64,000 nucleotides of DNA. Source: Elymus sibiricus (taxonomy: Eukaryota > Streptophyta > Magnoliopsida > Poales > Poaceae). Each line of letters begins with the position of its first letter. The first letter of the stretch is position 1. The translations under genes and the position numbers were made by a program. Location: positions 454,450,379 through 454,514,378 of the forward strand of contig CM077676.1 in assembly GCA_039707655.1 (NCBI GenBank). The letters are read 5' to 3'. The notes below the pieces were generated by a model that searched no databases, was not told the origin of the DNA, and saw only the letters and a list, made by a program, of their open reading frames with translations. This document shows positions 10,584-22,317 of the stretch, piece by piece.

Positions 10584-10862
10584 GAGCAGAGCAAATTTCA
10601 GATCTATTCTCGATTACGATCCATTACAGATACTTGCACTCCAAGAGCGGGTCCTGTTGCAAGGAAGGAGAACCGCATGTAAATGGAGAAAGGGACTCTG
10701 CAATTGATCTAGCAGGAACACCTACGGGTGAAGAAAAGGTGGAGGGATATAGCACTCCTTACTTGTCAATCTAGAGGAGGAGGAGCTACTTCGTCTTATC
10801 TTGTTCCAGTCATCGCTATCACTCCTCTCTGACGAAAGACCATAGGAGTTTAGTCATCTATC
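10584..10862 (-). other. 5' flank of F-box copy C, proximal part
   Basis: This resembles 16590-16800 upstream of copy A, sharing ATGGAGAAAGGGACTCTG, GGAACACCTACGG and GAGCTACTTCGTCTT. It is interrupted at 10863 by a hAT-like insertion and resumes at 11702. Confidence 0.7.
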
Positions 10863-11693
10863 CAAACTTTTAAATCGCGGGCGAAAGTTGCGCGATCGCG
10901 GCGCGATCGCTGGCTGGAACCCTCCCCGCGACGCAATCCTTCAAAAAACGCGATCTGGCGCTAAACACGCGATCGCGCGCGAAAACAGCGCGATTTGCCT
11001 TCGCTTTCGCTGCTCTTTCGCTGGGACGGGCCGAATGACTGAAACAGAGGCCCAAATTGGCTAAATAGAGCTCGGCCCAAATTCCCCACATATATTCTCT
11101 CCCCCCGACAGAAAAAGTTGCGGCGGCTGCGCAGTTCTTCCCAGGTGCCGTCGGCCGGCTGGCTGTTACCGACGACGAGGGGCATCTGCACGACGACGCC
11201 TCCGCCACCACAATGGCATCTCAGTCTCACACGGTTCCAACACCCCGTCCCAGCACATCGTGGTGGTGGTACAGGAGTCCTCCGATTCTATCCATCCTTT
11301 ATTCGTTTTTTTGAAAGGCATCCTTTATTCGTTGCTTGATTCAACACAAGCACATCGCCAGGAGGTACAAGAGTTCTTAAGTGTTGAACGGGTGATGTTA
11401 TGCTTGCTGCAGACCTTGAGATCTTGAACTTATATTGATATTTATCTGTTGAACTGGTGCAGACCTCTGTTACACTTGTAATGTTTGAATTTATACTGAA
11501 AATCCTCTGTTTTCTGCTCAAAATCCCCTGTTTTCTAAGAAAAATATGCACATGTACTAGTTTGGATGTGGGATATACAGGCACATGCACTGTTCCCGCG
11601 AACTGGGTTAGCGGCCGCGATCGCCGGCTATAGCGGCCGTAGCGTTTGCACGAGCCAGCCGCGAAATGGTTTAGCCCGCGATCTTAAAGTTTG
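10863..11693. mobile_element. hAT-like element, 831 bases, 8-bp target duplication CATCTATC
   Basis: The element is bounded by CATCTATC at 10855-10862 and 11694-11701. Its terminal inverted repeats are CAAACTTTTAAATCGCGG at the left and CAAACTTTAAGATCGCGG on the opposite strand at the right. Just inside the left end lie several copies of GCGATCGCG, and a related GCCGCGATCGCC lies near the right end. F-box copy A keeps a related but uninterrupted sequence at the equivalent place (GAGTTTAGTCTGTTTTCCC). No transposase is encoded, so the element would need a partner in trans. The family assignment rests on the 8-base duplication and the terminal CA. Confidence 0.8.
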
Positions 11694-11701
11694 CATCTAT
11701 C

Positions 11702-12130
11702 CCTTTTTAGGGGGCTTTAATCTTTTGCCGCACACCTTTGCTGGCCCATTGATGATTTTCCATTTCTATCAGGTTTGAACCAACCTCCAGATTACACTAC
11801 AAAATGAATCACCAAAATACCCCTGGTTCCCAGACCAGCCCAAATCGGATGAACCCTACCTTTCCTGATCCCATTTTCCTTCATTTATCTTCTCCGCTCG
11901 CCCCGCTGGTGGTGGCAAACCGTGCCTCTAACCCCGCCGCCCTATTGTGCTGATGATCCTCTCTGCGTGCCGTCACCGAGTTGCTACTGCTCCTCTCCTC
12001 CGTGCAGATCATCCTTCAAGGGAAGTCGCCATAGCGCTGTAGCCGATGAGTCAGGTGAAGAGGAGGATGTAAGATAGAGCTCTGTCGCCCCTGCCCACTC
12101 CGCATCACACTGTAATTCTTTTGAAAAGGA
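11702..12130 (-). other. 5' flank of F-box copy C, distal part
   Basis: This continues the homology to the DNA upstream of copy A (16800-16985). Shared phrases include GCTGGC[CA]CATTGATGA, ACCCTA and CCCTGGT[TG]CCCA. Beyond 12130 the match to copy A is lost. Confidence 0.65.
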
Positions 12131-14150
12131 GATTTACCCCCAACATCAGATGATGCACACAACCAATTTTATTAAACGTAAAGTGTCAACCATCCACATT
12201 CTTACACAAAAGCAAAAAAGGGAGCAAAAAGCACAGAACAACTTGGCACTAACAAGACTACATGACTCAATCACAAATCCTATCACCAGACCGCCATCCA
12301 GCCTAGCCGGTTGAAATAATCCCTTGCAACCATCTCTAGATAGTTGCACCAAAGTCAATGGACCCTCTGTCCTCCACATGAAGTAGGTAGGTATAGATTG
12401 AACCATTGGCTCTGAAGATGACCTATGGAGGTCTCGGTATCACGGATTTTAGACAAAATCACGATGAACCTGCGCTCCACTTGTATGTCGTTGTCGTTTC
12501 CTGCTGTTGCTAACACACACACAGAGATGTTCGGCGACCGTGTGATATTCACCTAGATGGATGGAAGGCCCAATGATTAATTGGATGAAAAAGGACGTTA
12601 GTTGCACCCACGCCTCATATACTACCTCTCGTAGTATATAAACTATGTACACTTTGGAAATTATTCATATACTGTCTTTACACAAACCCCAACTATACTA
12701 GTGAAATAATTATGAGTGAGTTATATGATTGTTAGTATCTGTAGAGGTGGTGAATAGTCTACAAGAATGACTCTTTTCCCAATTTTAAGGTTTTGGCAAT
12801 TTTAAGCTTTTCTAGGGTAGCCTAAGAAGTAAGAACACCTTACACAAGCAAGTCTACAAGAGTAAAGCAACATACATTTATTCTTGATACATGGAAGTTT
12901 ATTCTTGCTAAGAACTTGCTTAACCATGGGGATCGATGGATCGACTAAACGACAATGCCAATTTGCTTGGGTAAGCTTGATGGCGACACATGCTTCTTTG
13001 CTGGACTTGGATGACACGGACACATGCATATTTGAGGAGTTTTTTTTCTTTTTTGAGACACGCATGAGCTCTGTGTCGCTATATATTAAGATATAAAACA
13101 ATGTTTATGTTACATGGATCATCTGCACGCACCGGATATGAAATCCATGGTTACCCACATGGTCTACAGGGATCATTACAAATATGTCTAATTGGCTACT
13201 CACTTGAGACTACCGTTCCCCACCTTCCACCACTCACGCAAATGATCGCGCGTCGAATTAACAACTGCCGAAGTGAGGAGAGATTTGTTTTTTAAGATCG
13301 CCGGATATTTGAGGAGCTAAGATCTGAGGAGAAACCTTTTGAGGGTTCGTTTATAGTTGCCCTAAGAAAGGATTTACTCTGTTTGAATCGAATATTTGTT
13401 GTACATGTTGAAACGAGTTGTTTCATTCTAGTAATGGAACTGGGGCTGCAGGCAGAAGTTTCTAATTAATGGGTCTTGGGTTCCATGGAGCTCGAATTTT
13501 GAAAAAAATCACAAATCAACCTTTTAAGTTTCACAAAATTGTGGAAAGAATACACACGTACATGGAGATGTATACTACATGTTTGTAAAGTTTTATGATG
13601 AAATACATTTCTTATGTGAACAAGGTCGGCAATCGGCATGCATCAATGCTGCAGCACTAGCACTTGCAGATGCTGGGATTCCAAAGCAAGACATTGTTAC
13701 ATCTTGCAGTCCTGGGGAATCTGTGTTCTTCTCCCTCGCTCCGTATGGCACCTAAATTCTATTTCAAGTAATATGTTGCAAAATTCACTTGATAGCAGAC
13801 GCGAACCTCATGCTATAAATTAAGTGACCGGTAGGACGAGCACGGCCTGCGATGGACGTTCACCCACCGTAACAAACTGCTGCACGGGGCTACACCGTAT
13901 GGCATGGCATCCTCTCCGACTCCAGTGCCTCACTGCCATCCACCGTCGACCGGGAGAAGAAGATTGGGGAAGATAGAGGGAGAATAGAAGGGGGAGAAGC
14001 AGAAAAAGGAACAAGGCTGAGGACGAGACTGGTGGCTGGACAATGGCATCTTGACCGCCGCGGTGAGCTCCCTGCCAAGCAAGCTTAGAGGAAGAAGAAG
14101 AAGGTTGGGCGCGCAAGGAGGGAAAATTGTTGCACCCAAGACATGTTTGT
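12131..14150. other. intergenic DNA between F-box copies C and A, nothing recognised
   Basis: I find no gene with support here. The longest frames (for example the minus-strand frame at 12406-12146) lack motifs and splice signals that would mark them as real. Minus-strand Ser/Pro-rich frames at 14139-13820 come from a GAA-rich plus strand. Some repeats of unknown type are likely. Confidence 0.5.
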
Positions 14151-14566
14151 TTTAAGCGCCAGTTTCTGCATGAATTCTATTGTTTGGTGTCACATCTAAT
14201 CACACACGCATGCATGTGATGTAAAACGTATGTGCACGAGCTAGTACTAATATCTCTCCTCTCCTCTCCTGAATACGCAGCCTTAACCCTCCTCCTTCAT
14301 GGCCATCTTTCTAGTGATGCCGATGCAGTGAAGAGGCTTTCAGCCAAGTTTGTTGCGTCTGGGTGGAAGACACTCTAAGGAGATATTCCATTTTTCGCCC
14401 GGAGACCAGCCGAAAGATACATAGTGTAACTTCTTTCACAGGAGAAGGCAAAGGTAAATGAATATAAAGAGAGCTGCAATTCCGTTCAAGCTTTTACGCT
14501 ACTATGTCGGGGACAGACAAAATAACCTCTCATAATAAGTTTGAACAGGCATGGATGATGAGAAGA
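14151..14566. repeat. 3' flank of F-box copy A, homologous to 10131-10487
   Basis: The DNA following the stop codon of copy A is nearly identical to the DNA at 10131-10487 and more distantly related to 17480-17960. It includes CACTATGTCGGGGACAGAC-like and CCTCTCATAATAAGTTTGAA sequences that recur in both. No terminator or polyadenylation signal was called with confidence. Confidence 0.75.
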
Positions 14567-16575
14567 TCACTCTGAAGGGTCATCTAAGACGGTGATCGCC
14601 TTACCGAAGCGCTCTGAGGTGAGCTGTGCCCATTCGTGAACCTTTGGTAAAAATCTTCCTCTGACGCCCATATTCAACAGGATAGCATAACGCCATATCC
14701 TGGTCGAGATCCGTGGCTGTATTCTCATGTGCTCAAGAACACAAGCATTTTCCAGGATACAACAAGCCAGCTTAGTCTGAGCCACGTAGCACCGAAACCC
14801 GCTGATGTCAACGGTCTTAAGGTGGTCGTGGCGGCGCATATGGGGGCCTTCCTCCTCCACCAAATCATCATGCACCCAAACCATGTTGTGTGAATACTTC
14901 ATCTGCATTTGGAAGTTAGCAGCCAGTCGGTCAGAAACAATCCAAGTGCAGATCTTTCCCTAAGAATAATGGATGCAAGCATGCATATAAAATAATTAAA
15001 TATACTAGAGGTCTGTCTATTTATCTAACTATACAAATAAAATGGCACTCACATCCAAGTGCAGAGTCTCCAGTTGGGGTGCGACATCCAAACAGCGGGC
15101 CAGTTGAAGAACACCATTGTCGGAATTTGGTATGTTAAGAGACATGACAGTTAATTGACAAGTCATATGCCTCAAATGTATAAAAATGTGGTCTGGCCTT
15201 AGTGTCAGCTTCTGCAAATGCAAATTTATAAAGACAAAATGGATGACATCAGAGCCCATTTTCTTATAACTATGAGGTCAGAAAACAAAAATAGATAAGT
15301 AGACACCGGGTAACCTGTTCATAAGCAGATATACGAGCTTGCACATTTAGCATCTTCACTCGCAAAAATGATTGGAACTGTAGTGAATACACGGGCCAGT
15401 CCATTGCTGCCTTCAAACATTATTGTAGCCTTCTCTAACTTTGAGCGACCATTAAGTATTATAGGAATCTCTTTTCCTTTGTACTCAAAATGAGCAAGAT
15501 CAGCAGCATGAGACTCAATCGCCTCGACATCCATTTTCTTAATTAGCAAATGCTGAAGTTTATCAAGTTGGTGTGGTATGCTTAAATTGGTTACACCAGA
15601 GCACTTGATCATCTCTAGGTCCTCAAGTGCCAGACAGTTTGCTAAAAAGCCTGGAAAGTCTCCAAATATCTGAACATATTCCAGAACAAGCCTTCTGAGT
15701 ACTGTAAAGCCGCATATTCCCGAGTGTGGCTTTATAGAAACACCAGTGAGAGACAAGGACCGCACAAATGAGCTACCTTGAGCATGTAAGGCCTCAAGCG
15801 GGAAGTGGTGAACTTCAAACGGGCAATCAATTATTACCATAGCAAAAGCTATTCAGAGTCCTCTTTGTGCAGGCCACACCTAATGCTGAACTTATTGATT
15901 CCTATCCCACTATGTTGTTGAATAACCCAATTTATAGTCACAATGAACTTTGCTAGTTCTATTTTGGTACTATCCTTGAACTCGTCATTGGTGTCACAAT
16001 TCGGATCAGTGAGGCCATCGAAACATAGATTACAGTGGAATCTCCAGAGCGTTCTCCAACTTGTTGAAACAATGCATGCCCTAACGACCTCTTTTAGTGG
16101 CAACATTGAAATTATAATAGGTTGAACCTCCTGCGACAAGAAAGGATGAATTTTTAGGGATGTGGAATTTTGACTAGAACTAACTACCACTGGTGGAGAC
16201 AATGAGCTAGATGTGCATATATTCGAAAGAGAAATATGAGCAGACGCAAACTGAATTTTTGTTATTGTTGTTGCACCGGGTGTTTGATGCATGATCTTCT
16301 ATAGCAATTTGATATCCTATTCATGCATAAAACAAGTTATGCAAGATGCCCTAAACAATGAGCCTCACTTAAAAAATAGCATGAAGTAATGTAAGAGAAC
16401 ATTTAGTAAATACTTAATTTCCCTTGATGTAATGTATAGAAAAAAAGAGAGCCTGATGGAATGGAAAATACCGCAGGAAGGTCCTCCATCCGAAATGATG
16501 GTGGCGAGCTGCGCGCATCGGCGACGCCATGGTGATGCTCGAACCTGCCCAACTTGCCCACGTTGCCTCTTCCAT
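14567..16575 (-). pseudogene. F-box/LRR/FBD-type gene copy A, pseudogene
   Basis: Four exons correspond one to one with intact gene B: 16575-16472, 16130-15315, 15211-15053 and 14902-14567. Family members are substrate receptors of SCF ubiquitin ligases: the F-box binds SKP1, and the LRR and FBD regions recognise targets. Recognisable parts are the F-box core (IIISMLPLKEVVRACIVSTSW), the LRR-like FTVLRRLVLEYV and LEDLEMIKCSGV, and the FBD-type last exon (HDHLKTVDISGF, CCILENACVLEHM). Lesions: exon 1 is 104 bases against 99 in gene B, with an out-of-phase ATG; exon 2 is 816 bases against 918, with an in-frame stop at about 15849 beside a deletion; and a 1-base gain near 15367 shifts the end of exon 2. 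Splice borders are all conserved, so inactivation looks recent. Confidence 0.85.
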
Positions 16576-16589
16576 GGGTTGCTGCAGGG

Positions 16590-16990
16590 ATTCAAAAACC
16601 ATATGTCAATGGAGAAAGGGACTCTGAAGCGATCTATCTAGTGGGAACACCTACGGGGGAGGATAAAGTGGAGGATGATAGCGTCGCTTACTCGTGGATC
16701 TAGATGGGGAGGAGGACGATGAGGAGCTACTTCGTCTTCTCCGGATCTGGCCATCGCTACCCTCTCCGCCGTCGGACGATCGGAGGAGTTTAGTCTGTTT
16801 TCCCTTTTATGGGGAGATTTGATCTGTTGCCACACACATCTCTGCTGGCACATTGATGACTTGCCCTTTTTATCCGATTTGAGCCAATTTTCAAGTTTAC
16901 ACTAGAAAGTGAATGACCGAAATGTCCCTGGTGCCCAAATCAGAAGAACCCTAGCTCTCAGGATCCTGGAATTCTTCACTGCAATCCATG
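16590..16990 (-). other. 5' flank of F-box copy A
   Basis: This is the upstream region shared with copy C. It contains GCTACTTCGTCTTCTCC and the uninterrupted counterpart of the hAT target in copy C near 16788-16810. No TATA box was assigned. Confidence 0.5.
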
Positions 16991-17480
16991 GCTGCTTTCA
17001 GACGACCTAGATGGTGAGAAGATGATGATTTTTCATGGCAAGCATGTTGGCTGAGAACAGAATGAACATGAAGAAGATGGTCATGGGCGGCGAGGAAGAC
17101 TGGTCTGGGCTCGTGCTTTCATCCAGCCACATCCAGGCACAATCTGGCTTGGTTTATGACATCGTCTCTCCCAAATTCCATGGGTCACATTGTATTCCAC
17201 AACTGGGCAACAATCAGGTGGCAGCGCTTGCAAGCAAATTCCTCCTCTTTCCTTCGCAGGTTATTCAGTTTATTATCCATGTTTTGGATCCGTTCTTCAG
17301 CGTCCTTTTTTTATCTGAATTTTCTTCCAGGGAGAAGGGTGGTCTGTTCATCCTTTGTTTTGGATCTTGCTTGCAGCAACCAAACAAAAATGTGTTTTGC
17401 TCGTCTTTGTAGGATCACGCGTTTACGTTTTCATTACGGTTCGTCGACCAAACACTTTCTATCTTCCTCTGTTCGTGATG
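16991..17480. other. short open frames between copies A and B, no gene recognised
   Basis: A 125-codon plus-strand frame runs from 17035 to 17412 (starting MASMLAENRMNMKK). It has no domain I recognise and may be chance. A CTTTCCTTCGCAGG acceptor-like site at 17247 could belong to an unrecognised exon. I see nothing firmer. Confidence 0.25.
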
Positions 17481-17664
17481 TGCATCCACAACCCTCCTCC
17501 TGGCCATCTTTCTGGTGATAGTGATGCGGTGAATAGGCCATATCCAACTTTCGGCGAAATTTTGTGCACTTGGGTGGCATTCCGCCCAAACAAACCGCAA
17601 ATTCATGCCTGCGTGGATACGCTACAGAGAAAAACAGGCTTTCTTCACCCCTGAAACATGCTAT

Positions 17665-17730
17665 AAAAAACCATGCTCATTTGAGGTTGGGCGCCATGGT
17701 GTGCTTGCGCTAGAAAATGAGCATGGTTTT
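17665..17730. repeat. short inverted repeat (hairpin)
   Basis: AAAACCATGCTCATTT at 17667-17682 is the inverse of AAATGAGCATGGTTTT at 17715-17730, giving 16 perfect base pairs around a loop of 32 bases. It could be a worn MITE or a chance hairpin. It lies in the 3' flank of gene B. Confidence 0.6.
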
Positions 17731-18198
17731 AAAGCGTGTGTGTTCAGTGCCAGCCAAGTGAAATGACACGCAGCAAATTCTGTGTACATGTTCTGCATGA
17801 CTCAAGATGATTTAGCGCATACTTTGAAGATACATTTCATTTTTTACTCGGATATAGTTTTACTTCTTTCACAGGAGTTGGCAAATGTAAATGAGAGTTG
17901 TCGTTCATGTTTTTTTTAAGAGAAAAGACCATATGGCTCAAGATGATTTAGCGCATACTGGAGTAGCCAGTTCAACATAACAGCATCCATCCAAACAGAT
18001 AACACAATACACCAGCTATAGCCTGAAGAACACACAGAAAACAAGCGCACGCACAGGCGCAGCACCAGCCAACATTAACTTTGAAAAGGCATGACAAGAT
18101 CGTTTGATAGTATACAGATGGGGAAACAATTGATGCAGAGGCCGGGGGTAATCCTCCTTTTCGAAAAAAATACAGATGAGGAAATGACATAGGCTTAC

Positions 18199-20698
18199 TC
18201 ACTCTGAAGGGTCGTCTAAGACGGTGATCGCCTTACCGAAGCGCTCCGAGGTGAGTCGTGCCCACTTGCGAACCCTTGATAGAAATCTTCTCTCGACGCC
18301 GATATTCACCAGGTTAGCATAACGGCATATCCCGGTCACAATCCAGGGCTGTACTGTCATGTGCTCAAGAACACAAGCATTTTCCAGGATACAGCACGCC
18401 AACGCGGTCTGAGCCGTGTAGCACCGGAACCCACTGATGTAGACGGTCCTGAGATGATCGTGGCGACGCATGTGGGGCTCTTCCTCCTCCACCAAATCAT
18501 CAGGCACCGAAACATTACCGTGCGAATACATCATCTGCACTTAGAAGTTTAGCAACCAGTCGGTTAGAAACAGTCCAGGTACAGGTCTTTCCTGAAGAGT
18601 GATGAATGCAAGCATGCAGAAGTATACAAGAGGTCCATCTATTTATCTACCTAAACCGATAAAAATAAAATGGTACTCACATCCAGGTGCAACGTCTCCA
18701 GTTGGGGTGCGAGATTCAGACAGCAGGCCAGCTGAAGAACCCCATTGTCGGAATTTGGTACGCTAGAGACGACAGTTAATCCACAAGTAATGTGCCTCAA
18801 ATGCATAAACATGCCACGTGCTCCTGGTGCCACCTTCTGCAACTGAGACATGATAAGGAAAAATACGATGACATTAGAACACAGTTTCAAGAACTATGAG
18901 GTAAGCAAACAAGAATAGATAAATAGACACTGGGTAACCTGTTCATAAGCAGATACACGAGCTTGCACATTTAGCATCTTCACACGCAAAATGATTGGAA
19001 CTGCAGCGAATACACGGGCCAGTCCATTGCTGCCTTCAAACATTATTGTAGCCTTCTCTAACTTTGAGCAACCATGAAGTACTATAGGGATCTCTTTTCC
19101 TTTGTATTCAAAATGAGCAAGATCAGGAGCATGAGACTCAACCGTCTCGACTTCCATTCTGTCAATTAGCAAATGTTGAAGTTTATCAAGTCGGTGCGGT
19201 ATGCTTAAATTGGGTACACCAGAGCACTCGATCATCTCTAGGTCTTCAAGTACTGAACAGTTTGCTAAAAAGCCTGGAAAGTCTTCGAATATCTCAACAA
19301 ATTCCAGAACAAGCCTTCTGAGTACCGTGAACCCACATATGCCTGAGTGTGGCTTTATAGAAGCATCAGCGAGATACAAGGACTGCACACAAGAGGAGCT
19401 GCCTTGAACAACTAAGGCCTCAAGAGGGAACAGGTTAATTTCTTTGGACGGCGAATCAATTTTCTTCAGGTCAAAATCTACGATCTTCGCCTTCGACAAA
19501 GCAGCAAAGCTAATCCACCTGACAAGATGATCAAAGTCCTCCTTGTGCAGGCCACACCTGATGCTGAACTTATTGATTCCTACCCCACTATGCTGTTGAA
19601 TAACACAATTCACAGCCTCAATGAACTTATCCCGTTTTATTTTCAACTTAGCTTGTAATGTTTTGATATAATCATTAATGATGGCCTCCTCATCAGATTG
19701 CATAGGGGGCATTGAAGGGTCATGGTCCAGTTCACTGGGCCCATAAAAACATAGGTTGCAGTGGAATGTCCAGAGCATTTTCCAACTTGTTGAAACAATG
19801 CTGGTCCTCACAGCCTCTTTAAGTGGGAGCAGTGAGATTATAACAGGAAGAATCTCCTGCGACAAGGGCCTGAACTGTTAGACTGGTAGACGAGCGGAAT
19901 AGGCACTAATTTACTGAAAATCAAAATGCACAATGCTGAAAGTGTATACATTGGAAAGAGAAATCTGACCAGATGCAAATCACATCTCTTTTTTTTGGAG
20001 TTTTTATTGGGTATTTTATTATCTTATTTGTAACAATCTTGCATGTACTCCGGGATGCCGTTACAGGTGTGTAGAGGCAATGTCTGTAGGTTTTCCTTTT
20101 TGGTAGTTATGAGGAAAACAATTTTGACTGATGGCATGGAAACCATGTTTTCCGGTTCCCCTGAAACTAGTAATCAGCTCTATGCACTGTCCTGTAGCCA
20201 AGTAACTGTCGTGTTATCTAGTGTTCAGTTCGGCGCAATTCTGTTACTCCTACTGTTCTTTACTTATCAGTCATGTACATATTGGATTTTGCAGTTCCCT
20301 GTTTCGTAATGAAATTTAGTCAGAATGTGAAACAGAAACAGGACTACATTCATCAGAAGGGATCCACCAATCTTCCTTCCTTTTTCTAACAAATTACGGA
20401 AGCTGGTGCCCTCTACTCTAGCAAACAAGTTGAGCAAGAAACCCTAGACACAAAGCCTCACTTCAAAAAAAGGAAAAAGCTTGAAGTGGACAGCAATCGA
20501 AGCCCTCTGCAGGCAACAAAACACTAACTTTTCGCCCCAGAAGTGCAGATCCATGGAGAACACCACACAGGCCTGAGGTGGCGGCGGTAGGGAAGTTACC
20601 GTGGGAAGGTCCTCCATCCGGAAGGACGGCTCGTCGCCGGCGCCGTGGTGGTGGTGCTCCAGCCTGTTCAACTTGCTCGCCGCCGACCCTTCCGCCAT
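18199..20698 (-). CDS. F-box/LRR/FBD-type protein, gene B (four exons, 502 codons, intact)
   Basis: Exons are 20698-20600, 19856-18939, 18836-18681 and 18534-18199. All three introns have GT/AG borders and fall between codons, giving 33+306+52+111 residues. The likely role is substrate receptor of an SCF ubiquitin ligase. The F-box spans about residues 29-66, created by splicing MEDLPT to EILPVIISLLPLKEAV and then ...STSWKMLW. LRR-like segments follow (FTVLRRLVLEFVEIF; NCSVLEDLEMIECSGV; LAPQLETLHLDV), and the last exon is FBD-like (HDHLRTVYISGF; LACCILENACVLEHM). I chose the ATG at 20698 because exon 1 then splices in frame and copy C has the same exon. It is the only undamaged member of the array. 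A hAT-like element sits 36 bases upstream of the ATG and may alter its expression. The target protein is unknown. Confidence 0.82.
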
Positions 20699-20734
20699 GG
20701 GCTGCAGGCCTGCAGCTGCACGGAGAGATGGGGT

Positions 20735-21531
20735 CAGGATTTTGGATTTCGTTTTTTGATTTTTACCGGTGCAGGGCGAAATGGTCGAAATTCGGTTTTT
20801 CGGAAATATTCGGACGAAAATCATAAACCAAAATTTGAATTTTGGACAAAATTTGTTGAAAATTTTGAAATAAACCAGAACACCAAATGAGTATCATAAT
20901 CTTTAGCAAAAATCATAGAGGAGAATATAAGCATCAAAATATTACGCATCAGACTAAGCATTACGCATCCAGCGGCAAACATTCAGAAAGCAACAGCATA
21001 GCCCGACCTACAGTTTTAAAGCCAGCGCTTGCGTCCGGCATCGTGGCGCTGCCCGAGCCCAGCTGGATGTGCCCCATGTCGCTGCTGCTCTCAACCCTTT
21101 CGACACCCGAGCCCAGCTGCCCCTGCATCGATGTTGTGCTTGTGCAGCTGCGCTTCGTGACGCTGCCACTAACCTACCCAGACGTCACGGCTGTGTTCAA
21201 ACCCATGGAAGAAAACTCAGGAAGGAGGAGATAATGGAGAAGGGTTGGAGGAGGATGGGAAGAGGTGGCGCTGACCCTCGCCGGCCGCCTCGCTCGGCTT
21301 CAGCCGCCGCACAGAGGGTGGAGACAGATACAAAAAATTAGGGTTAGGTGACGCTCGGTTCAGCTTTTATACCACAGGGGGTTATTTGTGGGCTATACTG
21401 GACCATGGGCCGCGCTGGGAATTCAAAAGAAGGCCGAAATATTTGGGCCGGATTACACGGTTACCGGGCCGAAACGGAATGGACGAAATTCGCTGGAAAA
21501 TCGGTTTTTTCGGACGAAATCCAAAACTCTG
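20735..21531. mobile_element. hAT-like element, 797 bases, 8-bp target duplication GATGGGGT
   Basis: The element is flanked by GATGGGGT at 20727-20734 and 21532-21539. Its terminal inverted repeats are CAGGATTTTGGATTTCG at the left and CAGAGTTTTGGATTTCG on the opposite strand at the right. TTCGG and TTTTTCGGA words are repeated near both ends. It differs in sequence from the other two hAT-like elements in the array. It carries no transposase; the short open frames inside (for example 21069-21341) show no domain. Copies A and C have no insert at the matching point. Confidence 0.82.
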
Positions 21532-21539
21532 GATGGGGT

Positions 21540-22317
21540 GTTAATGGAGAAACTGACTAATCAGGAACACCAAGAGGAGGGGAGAGGACAGTGGAGAGGA
21601 TGATGACAGTGCTGCTTACCTGCTGATCTAGAGGAGGAGGGGGAGGGGGAGGAGCGGCCATTGCTGCCACTGCAAGATCGGCGGAGCTCGGTCCGCTTTC
21701 CTTTTTGGTGCCAACGGAACGCTCTGTAGTGCAAAGTGGCAAGCCCCAGCAATCTCACGGGCGTTGGGATTTGTTTTGGTTCCCCCTTTTCCCCACCTCT
21801 TCAGACTTCAGTGCACACATCACATAGACAGTTCTGACCTAAAATGGGGCCAACTCCAGCAAATAATCCATTTCTGTTCCAGTCTAAAATTGATTTCGGC
21901 AGCACAAACTCCAAATCAAACTCGCTCCTGTTTTGAGATATAGCGGCAAACCACGCTTGCCGCGTGGTAACTCAACCTTGGAACTACCCTAATAACCCTG
22001 CATTGGTAAAACTCAGTACCACCAGACTACCTTCGTAACCCCATTATTCATTTCTGTAAAACAACACCGCCGTCAAGAAACCAAAACAGCAAGTATACAA
22101 AAGGGCGCTTCTGACTGAAACCAGGCAAGCTGCAGCCTAATTTGAACTAGCTAGGGCATCATTAAAAAAACTAGTTACAGTACATTACACGGACAAAAAC
22201 ACCGTATCATGATGATCAGCGTCTTTCGCGGTAAAAATGGACGTCCCCCAAAACCATCACATTTCCAGTCCAACAGTTCTAGTGAGAGCTAAATGGGCAA
22301 TGACAAGACATCAGCAT
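21540..22317. other. 5' flank of gene B, then 3' flank of GRP94 copy 2
   Basis: Bases 21540-21800 continue the upstream region of gene B (AATGGAGAAACTGA, GGAACACC and TGATCTAGAGGAGG resemble copies A and C). The rest, to 22317, is AT-rich and would include the 3' untranslated region of the GRP94 gene, whose stop codon is at 22318-22320. Nothing else was recognised. Confidence 0.5.

Noticed and set aside
17035..17412. 125-codon plus-strand protein
   Set aside because: Not firmly a gene: no domain, no paralogue in the array and no clear promoter. Listed only as unassigned DNA.
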